Of a stretch of DNA of 64,000 nt, positions 53,314 to 63,000 are shown in pieces. Source of the DNA: an uncultured bacterium (GTDB lineage: Bacteria; Cyanobacteriota; Vampirovibrionia; Gastranaerophilales; Gastranaerophilaceae); the NCBI GenBank assembly GCA_902774905.1, contig CACYKF010000002.1:1-64000 (forward strand), read 5' to 3'. Positions within the stretch are counted from its first letter, which is position 1; each line of letters begins with the position of its first letter. The notes under the pieces were generated by a model that saw nothing but the letters and a program-made list of their open reading frames with translations, searched no databases and was not told the DNA's origin. The position numbers and the translations under genes are program-made.

Positions 53314-53420
53314 AAGAAAACTCCAATAAAATTATAATATCATATTTAGTATATGGATAGCAAATTTAATTTTTATGGATTTTATAATATTTATATACTG
53401 AATTAGAGGAAATATTTTAT

Positions 53421-54722
53421 ATGAAAGTAAATTTAATCAGCAAAGTTTTAATCGGTTCAATAGCATTAAGCGCAGGACAAAAAGCATCTGCACAAATTAC
53501 CCCGCATTTAACACCGATTACCCGTAATATAGACAAATTCATTCCATCTAATATTAATCCTCCAAAAACATTTGATATATTGCAAAGCCTGACAGAATTA
53601 TTATCAGGGAACATTAAATCAGTCAGCGCAAAAATCTCAAAAAACAAAAATAAAAAAGGAATTAAAGTAAAACCAAAACACACAAAAAAAGTACCGAAAC
53701 AAAGAGTTTCAAAAAAAACTTCACAAGTTAAAGCATCAAAAAAATCCGCACCGGTACAAAAAACATCTTCTGTAATACCGATAAAAAGGGAAATTACATC
53801 AACTCTTGACGGTGGGAATTATTGGGTTGTTGGTAAAAATATTTCATACGGTCGTCCTGTTAATTACACAGTCCCAAAAGGCACAACACAAAAAGGCGTT
53901 AAAATTGCCAATGCCAACGGAGTTTCTCTATACAGATTAAGAATTGCCAATCCCAATGTAAATTTTGATTACCCTGTCAAAGGCGGAACTACAATAAAAA
54001 TTCCCGGAAGATATATTATTACCCCCGGCACAGTCAAAAGTTTTGATGATGTTGTAAAAACAACAAGAATCGACAAACACTATATAAAAGATATTTTAAT
54101 CGGTATTGAAGGAAGAAAGCAAAAACCGGATTTGGTCTGCAAATCGGACAATGTCCGCAGTAAAATGTACCCCCATGGTTGTCCGACAATAGGTTTTGGG
54201 CATATAGGCAGGGTTAACGGAAAAATTATTGTAAACGGTAAAACTAAAATCTCTCAGGCTCAGGCTTATGAACTTTTGGCACAAGATATTCTTGATGCAA
54301 AAGTTGATGCACTTGTTTATATGAGTAAATCTTTGTTTAATAATGCGCCCGCATCAGTACAAACAGGCATAATAGATGTCGTATTTAATAAAGGGGTTGA
54401 AGCATTTGACCGTGCAGGTTCACCGACAAGATTTATTAAAAAAGATCTTGAAAAAAAAGATTATGCTTCGGCAGCAGCGCATACTGTTTTAAAAACAGCA
54501 AGCAGAGGGTTAAAAAAGCGTAATGTTTACAGAGTAATAATGTCAACCGAAGATTTATCGCAAGCACAGAGAAATAAAGCACTAAAAATAGCAAAACCGC
54601 ATTACATTAATACTTTAAGCCAATTCCCCGGACAAAAATTTAAAGGTGAAAGAGCATACATGCAAAGAGCATGGAATAATGCGCAGAAAAACGGCAAAAC
54701 CTACGACTTTTTCGGCAAATAA
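53421..54722 (+). CDS. Exported GH24 (T4-lysozyme-like) protein with basic linker and LysM-like segment
   Basis: The 433-residue protein has a signal peptide (to about residue 24, KASAQ), a Lys/Ser-rich linker (70-125), a LysM-like region (about 145-198) and a C-terminal GH24 domain (218-425). The catalytic Glu is E230 (IGIEGRK) and the TIGFGHI segment is present (T256), followed by 'QAYELLAQDILDAKVDALV' and 'QTGIIDVVFNKGVEAF'. The usual catalytic Asp between these (EG...YxDxxGxxT) is not at its place; the sequence there is YPHGCPT. A cell-wall role in the host is likely because it is secreted and surrounded by housekeeping genes. Confidence 0.75.
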   Translation: MKVNLISKVLIGSIALSAGQKASAQITPHLTPITRNIDKFIPSNINPPKTFDILQSLTELLSGNIKSVSAKISKNKNKKGIKVKPKHTKKVPKQRVSKKTSQVKASKKSAPVQKTSSVIPIKREITSTLDGGNYWVVGKNISYGRPVNYTVPKGTTQKGVKIANANGVSLYRLRIANPNVNFDYPVKGGTTIKIPGRYIITPGTVKSFDDVVKTTRIDKHYIKDILIGIEGRKQKPDLVCKSDNVRSKMYPHGCPTIGFGHIGRVNGKIIVNGKTKISQAQAYELLAQDILDAKVDALVYMSKSLFNNAPASVQTGIIDVVFNKGVEAFDRAGSPTRFIKKDLEKKDYASAAAHTVLKTASRGLKKRNVYRVIMSTEDLSQAQRNKALKIAKPHYINTLSQFPGQKFKGERAYMQRAWNNAQKNGKTYDFFGK

Positions 54723-55847
<1,125 letters not shown>

Positions 55848-55966
55848 TTAAGTGAATCGTGAATTGTGAAATGTGAATGTATCTTTACGGATTTGAAAAT
55901 TGTCAAATGTGCTTCAATGCCAATAAATACAACTCACAAAACACATTTCACTCATATTTCGACATT

Positions 55967-56188
55967 TTATTCAATCTCTTTTAGCATACTCTCAATATTT
56001 TTTCCGACAGCATCAGATAATTTGAGCGCATTTATTAAAGACAAATTGTGCTTTCCGTTCTCAATATTGCTGATGTATGCCTTGCTCATTCCTGTTTTAT
56101 CAACAATATTATCCTGTGACAACTTTAATTTAGTTCTATACATTTTAAGATTAAAACCAAATGTTTCAAGTATTTTTTGTTCGTCCAT
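55967..56188 (-). CDS. Xre-family transcriptional regulator (73 aa)
   Basis: 'LKMYRTKLKLSQDNIVDKTG' followed by MSKAYISNIENGKHNLSLIN is a full Xre/Cro helix-turn-helix. The ATG at 56186-56188 has little ribosome-site support. A second Xre gene is on the opposite strand at 56443; the two flank a repeat-rich spacer. Confidence 0.75.
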   Translation of the reverse strand: MDEQKILETFGFNLKMYRTKLKLSQDNIVDKTGMSKAYISNIENGKHNLSLINALKLSDAVGKNIESMLKEIE

Positions 56189-56285
56189 AGTTTAATTTTA
56201 TATACTTGACTTTATAATTACAATATGATATATAATAATTTGTTATCATATAATATAATTTAGTATAATATATAATAATCGTGTA

Positions 56286-56381
56286 ATTGCGAGAAGGCAA
56301 AAGATTGCCGACGAAGCAATCCCGCATCTTATTGTAATTTCCAAAAATGGCTGGATTGCCATGCCCTGTCGGGCTCGCAAT
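56286..56381. repeat. REP/MITE-like intergenic palindrome
   Basis: ATTGCGAG (56286-56293) and CTCGCAAT (56374-56381) are terminal inverted repeats, with GCAATCC and GGATTGC inside. Elements with these ends are widespread intergenic repeats in many bacteria. Confidence 0.6.
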
Positions 56382-56442
56382 GACATGAAGAATTAATTGT
56401 CGGCGTAGCAACACAGACCTACAAATTATTAAAGGAAAAATC

Positions 56443-56652
56443 ATGAAAAATTATGCACAAAATCTTGCAAATAATATCAAAAAATTGAGAAAAATAAATA
56501 ATCTGACCATCAAAGAATTCTCACAAAAAACAGGAATAAACGCATGCTTTTTAATTAAAATTGAGCAGGCTAAAGCAAAGAGAATATTCATTTCTCACAT
56601 AGATGCTTTTTGCAAATGTTTCAATGTCGGAATTAAAGAGTTATTTGAATAA
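56443..56652 (+). CDS. Xre-family transcriptional regulator (69 aa)
   Basis: 'NIKKLRKINNLTIKEFSQKT' followed by GINACFLIKIEQAKAKRIF is an Xre-type helix-turn-helix. The start is preceded by AAAGGAAAAATC as ribosome site. It is divergent from the other Xre gene, 254 bp away across a REP-like element. Possibly a remnant of a toxin-antitoxin or phage control region; no partner is visible. Confidence 0.7.
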   Translation: MKNYAQNLANNIKKLRKINNLTIKEFSQKTGINACFLIKIEQAKAKRIFISHIDAFCKCFNVGIKELFE

Positions 56653-56807
56653 ATAAGTTAGGTAAATATTCCCAACTTACAAATTTTGTGAGCACGCTTT
56701 GCTTTTCACGCACTACGACTACATCTTGCGGTAAATTCTATATAGTTACCAAATATTTAATCCCGTAAAGGTCCATTCACTATTCACGGTTCACGACTCA
56801 CGCATAT

Positions 56808-59456
56808 CTACACCATCATATCAGGGTCGATATCGTCAGGATTTACGACCTGAACTCCGAAACGGGTTCTAAACAGATATTGTACCGTTTCTGATTGAAT
56901 TTCAAACATCATTTTGTTAAACAGGTCAAAACATTCTTTTTTGTACTCAATAAGCGGATCTTTTTGACCGTAAGCACGAAGTCCGATACTGTCTTGTAAC
57001 ATTCTGACATTTGTAAGGTGGTCTATCCATTTGGCATCAACGACTTTTAAAAGAACATCTTTTTCCATTTGTCTGACGACATTATCATCACTGAACGGCT
57101 CCTGAGGCGGAGTATCAGAATTGTATTCGGCAATAATTTTATTATAGAACTCTATAATTTCAACTTCGTGGTCTTTATATGCCTGAATAACAAAATCTTT
57201 GACCTTTTCATACATCGGAGCATAACGCATATTTTGAATATCTTTTACTTCAATGAGTTTTGCCAGCGGAGGAACAATAGAATGAAGTTCTTTGACCATT
57301 TTTTCAAGTTCTTCATAATTGTATTCTTCCACTTTCATTTCAGGAGAAATATAACTGCCTAAAATCCTGTCAACTTCCTGCTCTATCATGTAAAGTATAT
57401 CCGAATACAAGCCTTTTCCTGCAAGAACTTTTCTTCTCTGATGATAAAATTTTTCACGCTGAATATTTATGACATCATCATAATCAAGGACTTGTTTTCT
57501 TATATCAAAGTGGAAAGTTTCAACACGCTTTTGTGCAGATTTAATTCTTTTTGTAATCATCGGGTGATCAATAGCGGTATTTTCAGGTAGATTAAGCACA
57601 TTCATAAGATTTTTAATTGCCTCGCCACCAAAAATTCTCATCAAATTATCTTCCAATGATAAGAAAAATCTTGTTGAGCCTGGGTCACCCTGACGAGCAG
57701 CACGACCTCTCAACTGATTATCTATACGGCGGGATTCATGGCGTTCTGTACCGATAACATGCAAACCGCCTGCTTCTACAACTTGCTTATGTTCTTCTTC
57801 GGTTATTTTTCTTGCTTCTTCAAGTGCCTGATTTTTAAGATTTTCATAATCAGGATTTGACTCATCAATTCCCTGTTCATCAAGATTTGATTTTGCAAGA
57901 TATTCTGCGTTACCACCGAGCAAAATATCAGTACCACGACCTGCCATGTTTGTTGCAATAGTTACCGCACCCAATCTTCCTGCCTGAGCAATAATATATG
58001 CTTCTTTTTCATGGTGTTTTGCGTTCAAAACATTATGTTTAATCCCTCTTTGTTTTAATAACGCAGATAAATATTCGGATTTTTCAATACTGACAGTACC
58101 GACCAAAACAGGACGCCCGAGTTTGTGCTGTTTAATAATATCATCAATTACCGCCAAATACTTCTGAACCTCTGTTTTGTAAATAACATCAGGGTGGTCA
58201 ATTCTTATATCCGGTTTGTTTGTAGGAATAGCAGTAACTTCAAGGTTATAAATTTTGCCAAATTCCGCTTCTTCAGTCATAGCCGTACCTGTCATACCTG
58301 ATAATTTCGGATATAGTCTGAACAGATTTTGGAAAGTAATGCTTGCAAGAGTTTGAGTTTCGTCCTGAATTTCAACCCCTTCTTTTGCCTCAATCGCCTG
58401 ATGCAAGCCATCAGACCAGCGGCGACCCTCCATTATACGACCGGTAAACTCATCAACAATCATAACCTCGCCGTCTTTGACAACATAATCGGTATCTTTT
58501 TCAAAAAGTTCTTTTGCTTTTAATGCCTGCAAAAGATGATGCGCAAGATTTGTTTTAATATCAAACAAATCTTTTACCCCGATAAGTTCCTGCGCTCTGT
58601 CAATACCATCTTCGGTTAAAATAACATTTTTATTTTTTTCATCAACCGTATAATCTTTTTCTTTTTCAAGTTGAGGAGCAATTTTTGCCATTGTTCTGTA
58701 TGTATCTTCAGACTGGCTAAGACGACCGCTGATAATTAACGGTGTTCTCGCTTCATCAATCAAAATGGAGTCAACTTCGTCAATAATGGCATAATTAAAC
58801 GGTCTTTGAACAAGCATAGCTTCTGAAGATGCCATATTATCTCTCAAATAGTCAAACCCGAATTCGTTATTTGTACCATAAGTAATATCACATCTGTAAG
58901 CATCATATTTAAGCGCAAAATCTCTTGCCCCTTCGCCGTTAGACAAAATACAGCCGACAGTCAATCCCAAAAATTCATAAATTTTGCCCATCCACTCGCT
59001 ATCACGCTTTGCAAGGTAATCGTTCACGGTAATAACATGAACCCCTTTACCTGTCAGGGCATTTAAGTATGCAGGGAGAGTTGCAACAAGAGTTTTACCT
59101 TCACCTGTTCTCATTTCTGCGATGTGTCCGTTATGCAAAAAATATCCGCCTATCAACTGGACATCAAAATGACGCATGTTTAAAACTCTTTTACCTGCTT
59201 CACGAACAGTCGCAAATGCTTCCGGCAAAAGTTTATCCAATGCTTCTTTTTCAAGTTTTAAATCTTCTTTAAAATTATTTGAACGAGGGCGTTTTGATAA
59301 AATTTCTTTAAATTCGTCTGTTTTTGCCCTCAACTGTTCATCAGTCATAGCCGCAAATTCAGGCTCTAACGCATTTATATGGTCAACAATGCCCATCATG
59401 GCTTTGATTTTCTTTTCATTCGGGTCGCCCAATATTTTTAGTAACCACTTCATCAT
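56808..59456 (-). CDS. secA: Preprotein translocase ATPase SecA
   Basis: I start it at the ATG at 59454-59456 behind GAGGAGAGG, giving 882 residues. SecA drives pre-proteins through the SecYEG channel by ATP hydrolysis. Walker A (MRTGEGKTLVATLPAY), the DEVDSILIDEARTPLIISG segment, 'MAGRGTDILLGGN' and 'GRAARQGDPGSTRFFLSLED' are all seen. The C-terminus ends VVNPDDIDPDMMV, without the Cys-rich zinc tail that binds SecB, as in cyanobacteria and other groups lacking SecB. It is needed for the export of the giant adhesin and other secreted proteins here. Confidence 0.97.
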   Translation of the reverse strand: MMKWLLKILGDPNEKKIKAMMGIVDHINALEPEFAAMTDEQLRAKTDEFKEILSKRPRSNNFKEDLKLEKEALDKLLPEAFATVREAGKRVLNMRHFDVQLIGGYFLHNGHIAEMRTGEGKTLVATLPAYLNALTGKGVHVITVNDYLAKRDSEWMGKIYEFLGLTVGCILSNGEGARDFALKYDAYRCDITYGTNNEFGFDYLRDNMASSEAMLVQRPFNYAIIDEVDSILIDEARTPLIISGRLSQSEDTYRTMAKIAPQLEKEKDYTVDEKNKNVILTEDGIDRAQELIGVKDLFDIKTNLAHHLLQALKAKELFEKDTDYVVKDGEVMIVDEFTGRIMEGRRWSDGLHQAIEAKEGVEIQDETQTLASITFQNLFRLYPKLSGMTGTAMTEEAEFGKIYNLEVTAIPTNKPDIRIDHPDVIYKTEVQKYLAVIDDIIKQHKLGRPVLVGTVSIEKSEYLSALLKQRGIKHNVLNAKHHEKEAYIIAQAGRLGAVTIATNMAGRGTDILLGGNAEYLAKSNLDEQGIDESNPDYENLKNQALEEARKITEEEHKQVVEAGGLHVIGTERHESRRIDNQLRGRAARQGDPGSTRFFLSLEDNLMRIFGGEAIKNLMNVLNLPENTAIDHPMITKRIKSAQKRVETFHFDIRKQVLDYDDVINIQREKFYHQRRKVLAGKGLYSDILYMIEQEVDRILGSYISPEMKVEEYNYEELEKMVKELHSIVPPLAKLIEVKDIQNMRYAPMYEKVKDFVIQAYKDHEVEIIEFYNKIIAEYNSDTPPQEPFSDDNVVRQMEKDVLLKVVDAKWIDHLTNVRMLQDSIGLRAYGQKDPLIEYKKECFDLFNKMMFEIQSETVQYLFRTRFGVQVVNPDDIDPDMMV

Positions 59457-59603
59457 AACTAAGATACCTCTCCTCAAGTCTATATATTTAAAGTCTAACA
59501 TAAACATGAAAAATAAGTCGATAGGTAGATAAGTCTATAAGTTAATAAGTTCTTACAGAATTAATAACTAAAATGGACTTATCTGCCTGTTAACTTATAT
59601 ACC

Positions 59604-59640
59604 TTAAAAAGTCCTGCACAGTAATGCAGAACTTTTTAAT
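59604..59640. terminator. Intrinsic terminator
   Basis: TTAAAAAGT-CTGCA and TGCAG-ACTTTTTAA form a stem with a single mismatch. It lies between the winged-helix gene and secA. Confidence 0.85.
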
Positions 59641-59682
59641 TGTATGTTGATATATATTTCAAATAGTGGTGAATCTGATTGA

Positions 59683-59907
59683 TTATCTTAAACTAACTTT
59701 TACAGCAGGTCCTTTTTGTTGAATTTCAACTTTGTTTTCTCTTGCTAACCAGCCCAAACCTAAATCTGCAAAATTACCTTTAAGGTCTAAATCTTTTTTC
59801 ATTTTTGAGAAAGATACAGTCCCGTTTGTGTGTAGGTATTCATAAATTTCCCCTGCGCTGAATCCGATTTGTTCTTCCAATGTCAAACTAACTTTTTTTG
59901 TTGCCAT
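59683..59907 (-). CDS. Winged-helix protein, DUF2582-like
   Basis: The start is at the ATG at 59905-59907, behind AAGGAGA, giving 74 residues. 'IGFSAGEIYEYLHTNGTVSF' with 'LGLGWLARENKVEI' is the pattern of a small winged-helix family (DUF2582) with unknown partner. It stands alone and has its own terminator. Confidence 0.7.
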   Translation of the reverse strand: MATKKVSLTLEEQIGFSAGEIYEYLHTNGTVSFSKMKKDLDLKGNFADLGLGWLARENKVEIQQKGPAVKVSLR

Positions 59908-60067
59908 AATCTTGTTTCTCCTTCCATTGAACAAAAAATAATTGTATCCGTAACACTTTTTCGATAGTTCAATGGTATAACATTTTCAAATTTGAAACAT
60001 CATATTAAGGATGTACATTTCTGACGTATTTTCATGATAATATACATCATAAGGAGTATTGCTCTAT

Positions 60068-63000
60068 ATGTTTATTGAGGGAAGTTTAGTATCTGACAAA
60101 ACGGATATTCTCATTGAGAAATATGTTCAACTTTTAAATGAGGGAATCAGTGCCTCACAAATTCTTGTGCTTGTTCAAAATTCAACTCTCAAAAATGAAT
60201 TCACAAAAAAAGTTCTTGAAAAATTGGATATTGACTGCATAGAAAAATTGCAGATACATTCTTTTTATTCGCTTGTATATAATACCGTGAGCGATAATTG
60301 GGCGTTTTTAGAAGACCGAAATGTTTTTGATAATCCCGTAATTTTGCCAAATTTGTCAGGGTTAGAAATTTCGCAGTTTATATTAAAAGACATATTAAAA
60401 GAAGTTCCGTTTAAGGGCTACAACTCAAGAATGTCTTTAATTCAGCAGATTTTCAGACGATATTCCCTTATTATACAAAATAATTTGTCACAAAGCGAAA
60501 TTGATGAACGCGCAAAGATTTTAAAAGAGGGTTTTAGTGATGATGCTTCACTTGCAATAAAAAAACTTTTACGAAAAACTCTTGAACTGCGTGGCTTTGA
60601 TTATTTAAGACAATGCCTTTTGTTCAATTTCATTTATAAAAATACCTCCTATTTTAAAGATATAAAATATTTGTTTATAGATGATGCAGATGAGTGTACC
60701 CCGATTTGCATTGATTTTATTGATTATTTATCCCAACAACTATGTGATTTTTATATAGCAATAGACCCTTTGGGTTCAAGCAGATGCGGATATTTAAGTG
60801 CGGATAAAAATAATTATGAGAGGCTGAAAAGAATATTCTCAAATGATTTACCCCCTATCGCCTGTGGCGACTTCCCCCTAAAAGGGGGCAGAAATGCTTG
60901 CGATAAACTTTGCCCCCTGCAAGGGGGAAATGCCCTGCAAGGGCAAAGGGGGTTACATAAAGGTATTCGAATACTTCCATATATAAAAAATTTTTCAAGA
61001 AGCATGAGAAAAAACATGACTATTCAAGAATTAAAAATATGGAATTTTATTCGTAAGGAACAACTCGGGATAAAATTCAGGCGGCAACATCCCATTGATA
61101 ATAAATATATAGCCGATTTTGCTTGCCCCGAACATAAAATTATAATAGAAATTGACGGCTCTCAACACATAGAATCCTCAAGTGATGAATACAGAACATT
61201 TTACATAGAAAACATTGGTTACAAGATTGTAAGATTTTACAATAATGAAATTGATAATAATATTGAAGGTTGCATTGAATATTTAAAATCAATTATAAAT
61301 GAACAACCCCCTATCGCCTGCGGCGACTTCCCCCTAAAAGGGGGCAGAAATACCTGCGATAAACTTTGCCCCCTGCAAGGGGGAAATGCCCTGCAAGGGC
61401 AAAGGGGGTATGAAGCAGACAAACTCTTTGCAAATGTTGTTCAGGGAGAGTTTAACAAACTTGAAAATTTCTCCTACACATCATTTTCAAAGCGTTCACA
61501 AATGGTGCAAAGTGCTATAGATAAAATAAACGAAATTATTAAAAACGGCACAAAACCCTGCGAAATATCAATTATCAGTCCCGTAATTGATGATATGCTC
61601 AAATTTACTCTTAAAAACAGTTTAAAAACAATTGACCTGATGTTTTTAACAGGGAGCGAAAAACTTATCCAAAACAGGCTTGTACTTGGGGCAATAACAG
61701 TTCTGAAACTCAATACCGAACTGAAAAATACCCTTTCGGAATTTGATATTCGTGTAATTTTATCGGAATTTTTAAAAATTCCTGTTAAATACTGCCAAAA
61801 AATTCTTTATCACTTTGAAAAAAATAAAGAACTTATTCCGTATGAATTTGAGGATAGAGAATATACACAAAAATATTCAGACTTTCTAAAACTTATTCAA
61901 TCGCTTTCGGTTTCAGACAAAAAAATTTCGGAACAGATTATTAATATATATGATAAATTATTTACTTTTGAAAAATTTAACAAAAATGAAATAAACAAAT
62001 TCAACTTTTTTATTAAGCAAATTAGGGATTTTGAGGATATTTTCGGAGCGGAATTTAATAAACGAAAAACAGATATTATTTTACAGATTGAAAATTCGGT
62101 TATTTCCGAGAATCCTTATTCTGTACTTGAAATAGAGCAAAATGACCTTATAATTTCTACCCCGCAAAAGATTATTGACAACCATATCCGAACAAAATAT
62201 CAATTTTGGCTTGATATTTCAAATAGTGAATGGATAAAATCGGATACAGGTCCGTTATACAATGCGTGGGTATTCCAAAAAGATTGGGACAAAGACACAT
62301 ACACCATTGACGATAATATAAAACTTTCGGCAGACAAAAACGCAAGAGTTCTGCGTAAACTGAGCCTTTGCGCATCAGAACACATTTTCTGTTACTCAAG
62401 TCTTTTTGATTCCAACGGGGTTGAAAACTATGGCGGAATAGAAGAATATATAATAACTTCCGAGAATGAAAAGTCTGAAGACACCACCGAACAAGGTTTT
62501 AAAATCACCCCCAGAGCCGACCAAAAGCCTGTCCTTGATTATGAAAAAGGGTATATGGGAATATCTGCAGTTCCGGGGGCAGGAAAAACAACTATTTTGC
62601 TTGCACTCATTATAAAACTTTTGGATAAAGGGATAAACCCTGAAAATATCTTTGTTTTGACCTATATGGATTCTGCTGCAAGAAATTTCAGAGAGCGTAT
62701 AAAAAATGTGCGCAAGAACTCGTCTAAACTGCCGAATATCAGCACTATCCATGGTCTTGCACTGCGTATTTTAAAAGAAAACGGCAACTATGAAAAACTT
62801 GGGCTGAATGCTGATTTTGAAATTTGCGACGATTCCCAAAGAGGCCGAATTTTGAGAGAAATTTCCCAAAAACTCGGTATTGAACAAAAAACGGCAGACG
62901 AATTTGACAGAGCGGTATCAACTTTCAAAATGAACGGCGGAATTTTACCCAAAAACATAACCGATAAAAAACTCCAAAAATTTGCGACTTTTTATAAATT

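Noticed and set aside
55850-56800. GTGAA-rich inverted repeats (about 55852-55880 and 56768-56800) around the two Xre genes as a mobile element
   Set aside because: The two stretches match only loosely and look like the simple hairpins common in spacers; no transposase lies between.
59520-59603. ATAAGT-rich tandem-like sequence upstream of secA as a regulatory array
   Set aside because: Units are irregular and the stretch folds as a simple hairpin with the terminator; no evidence of a site array.
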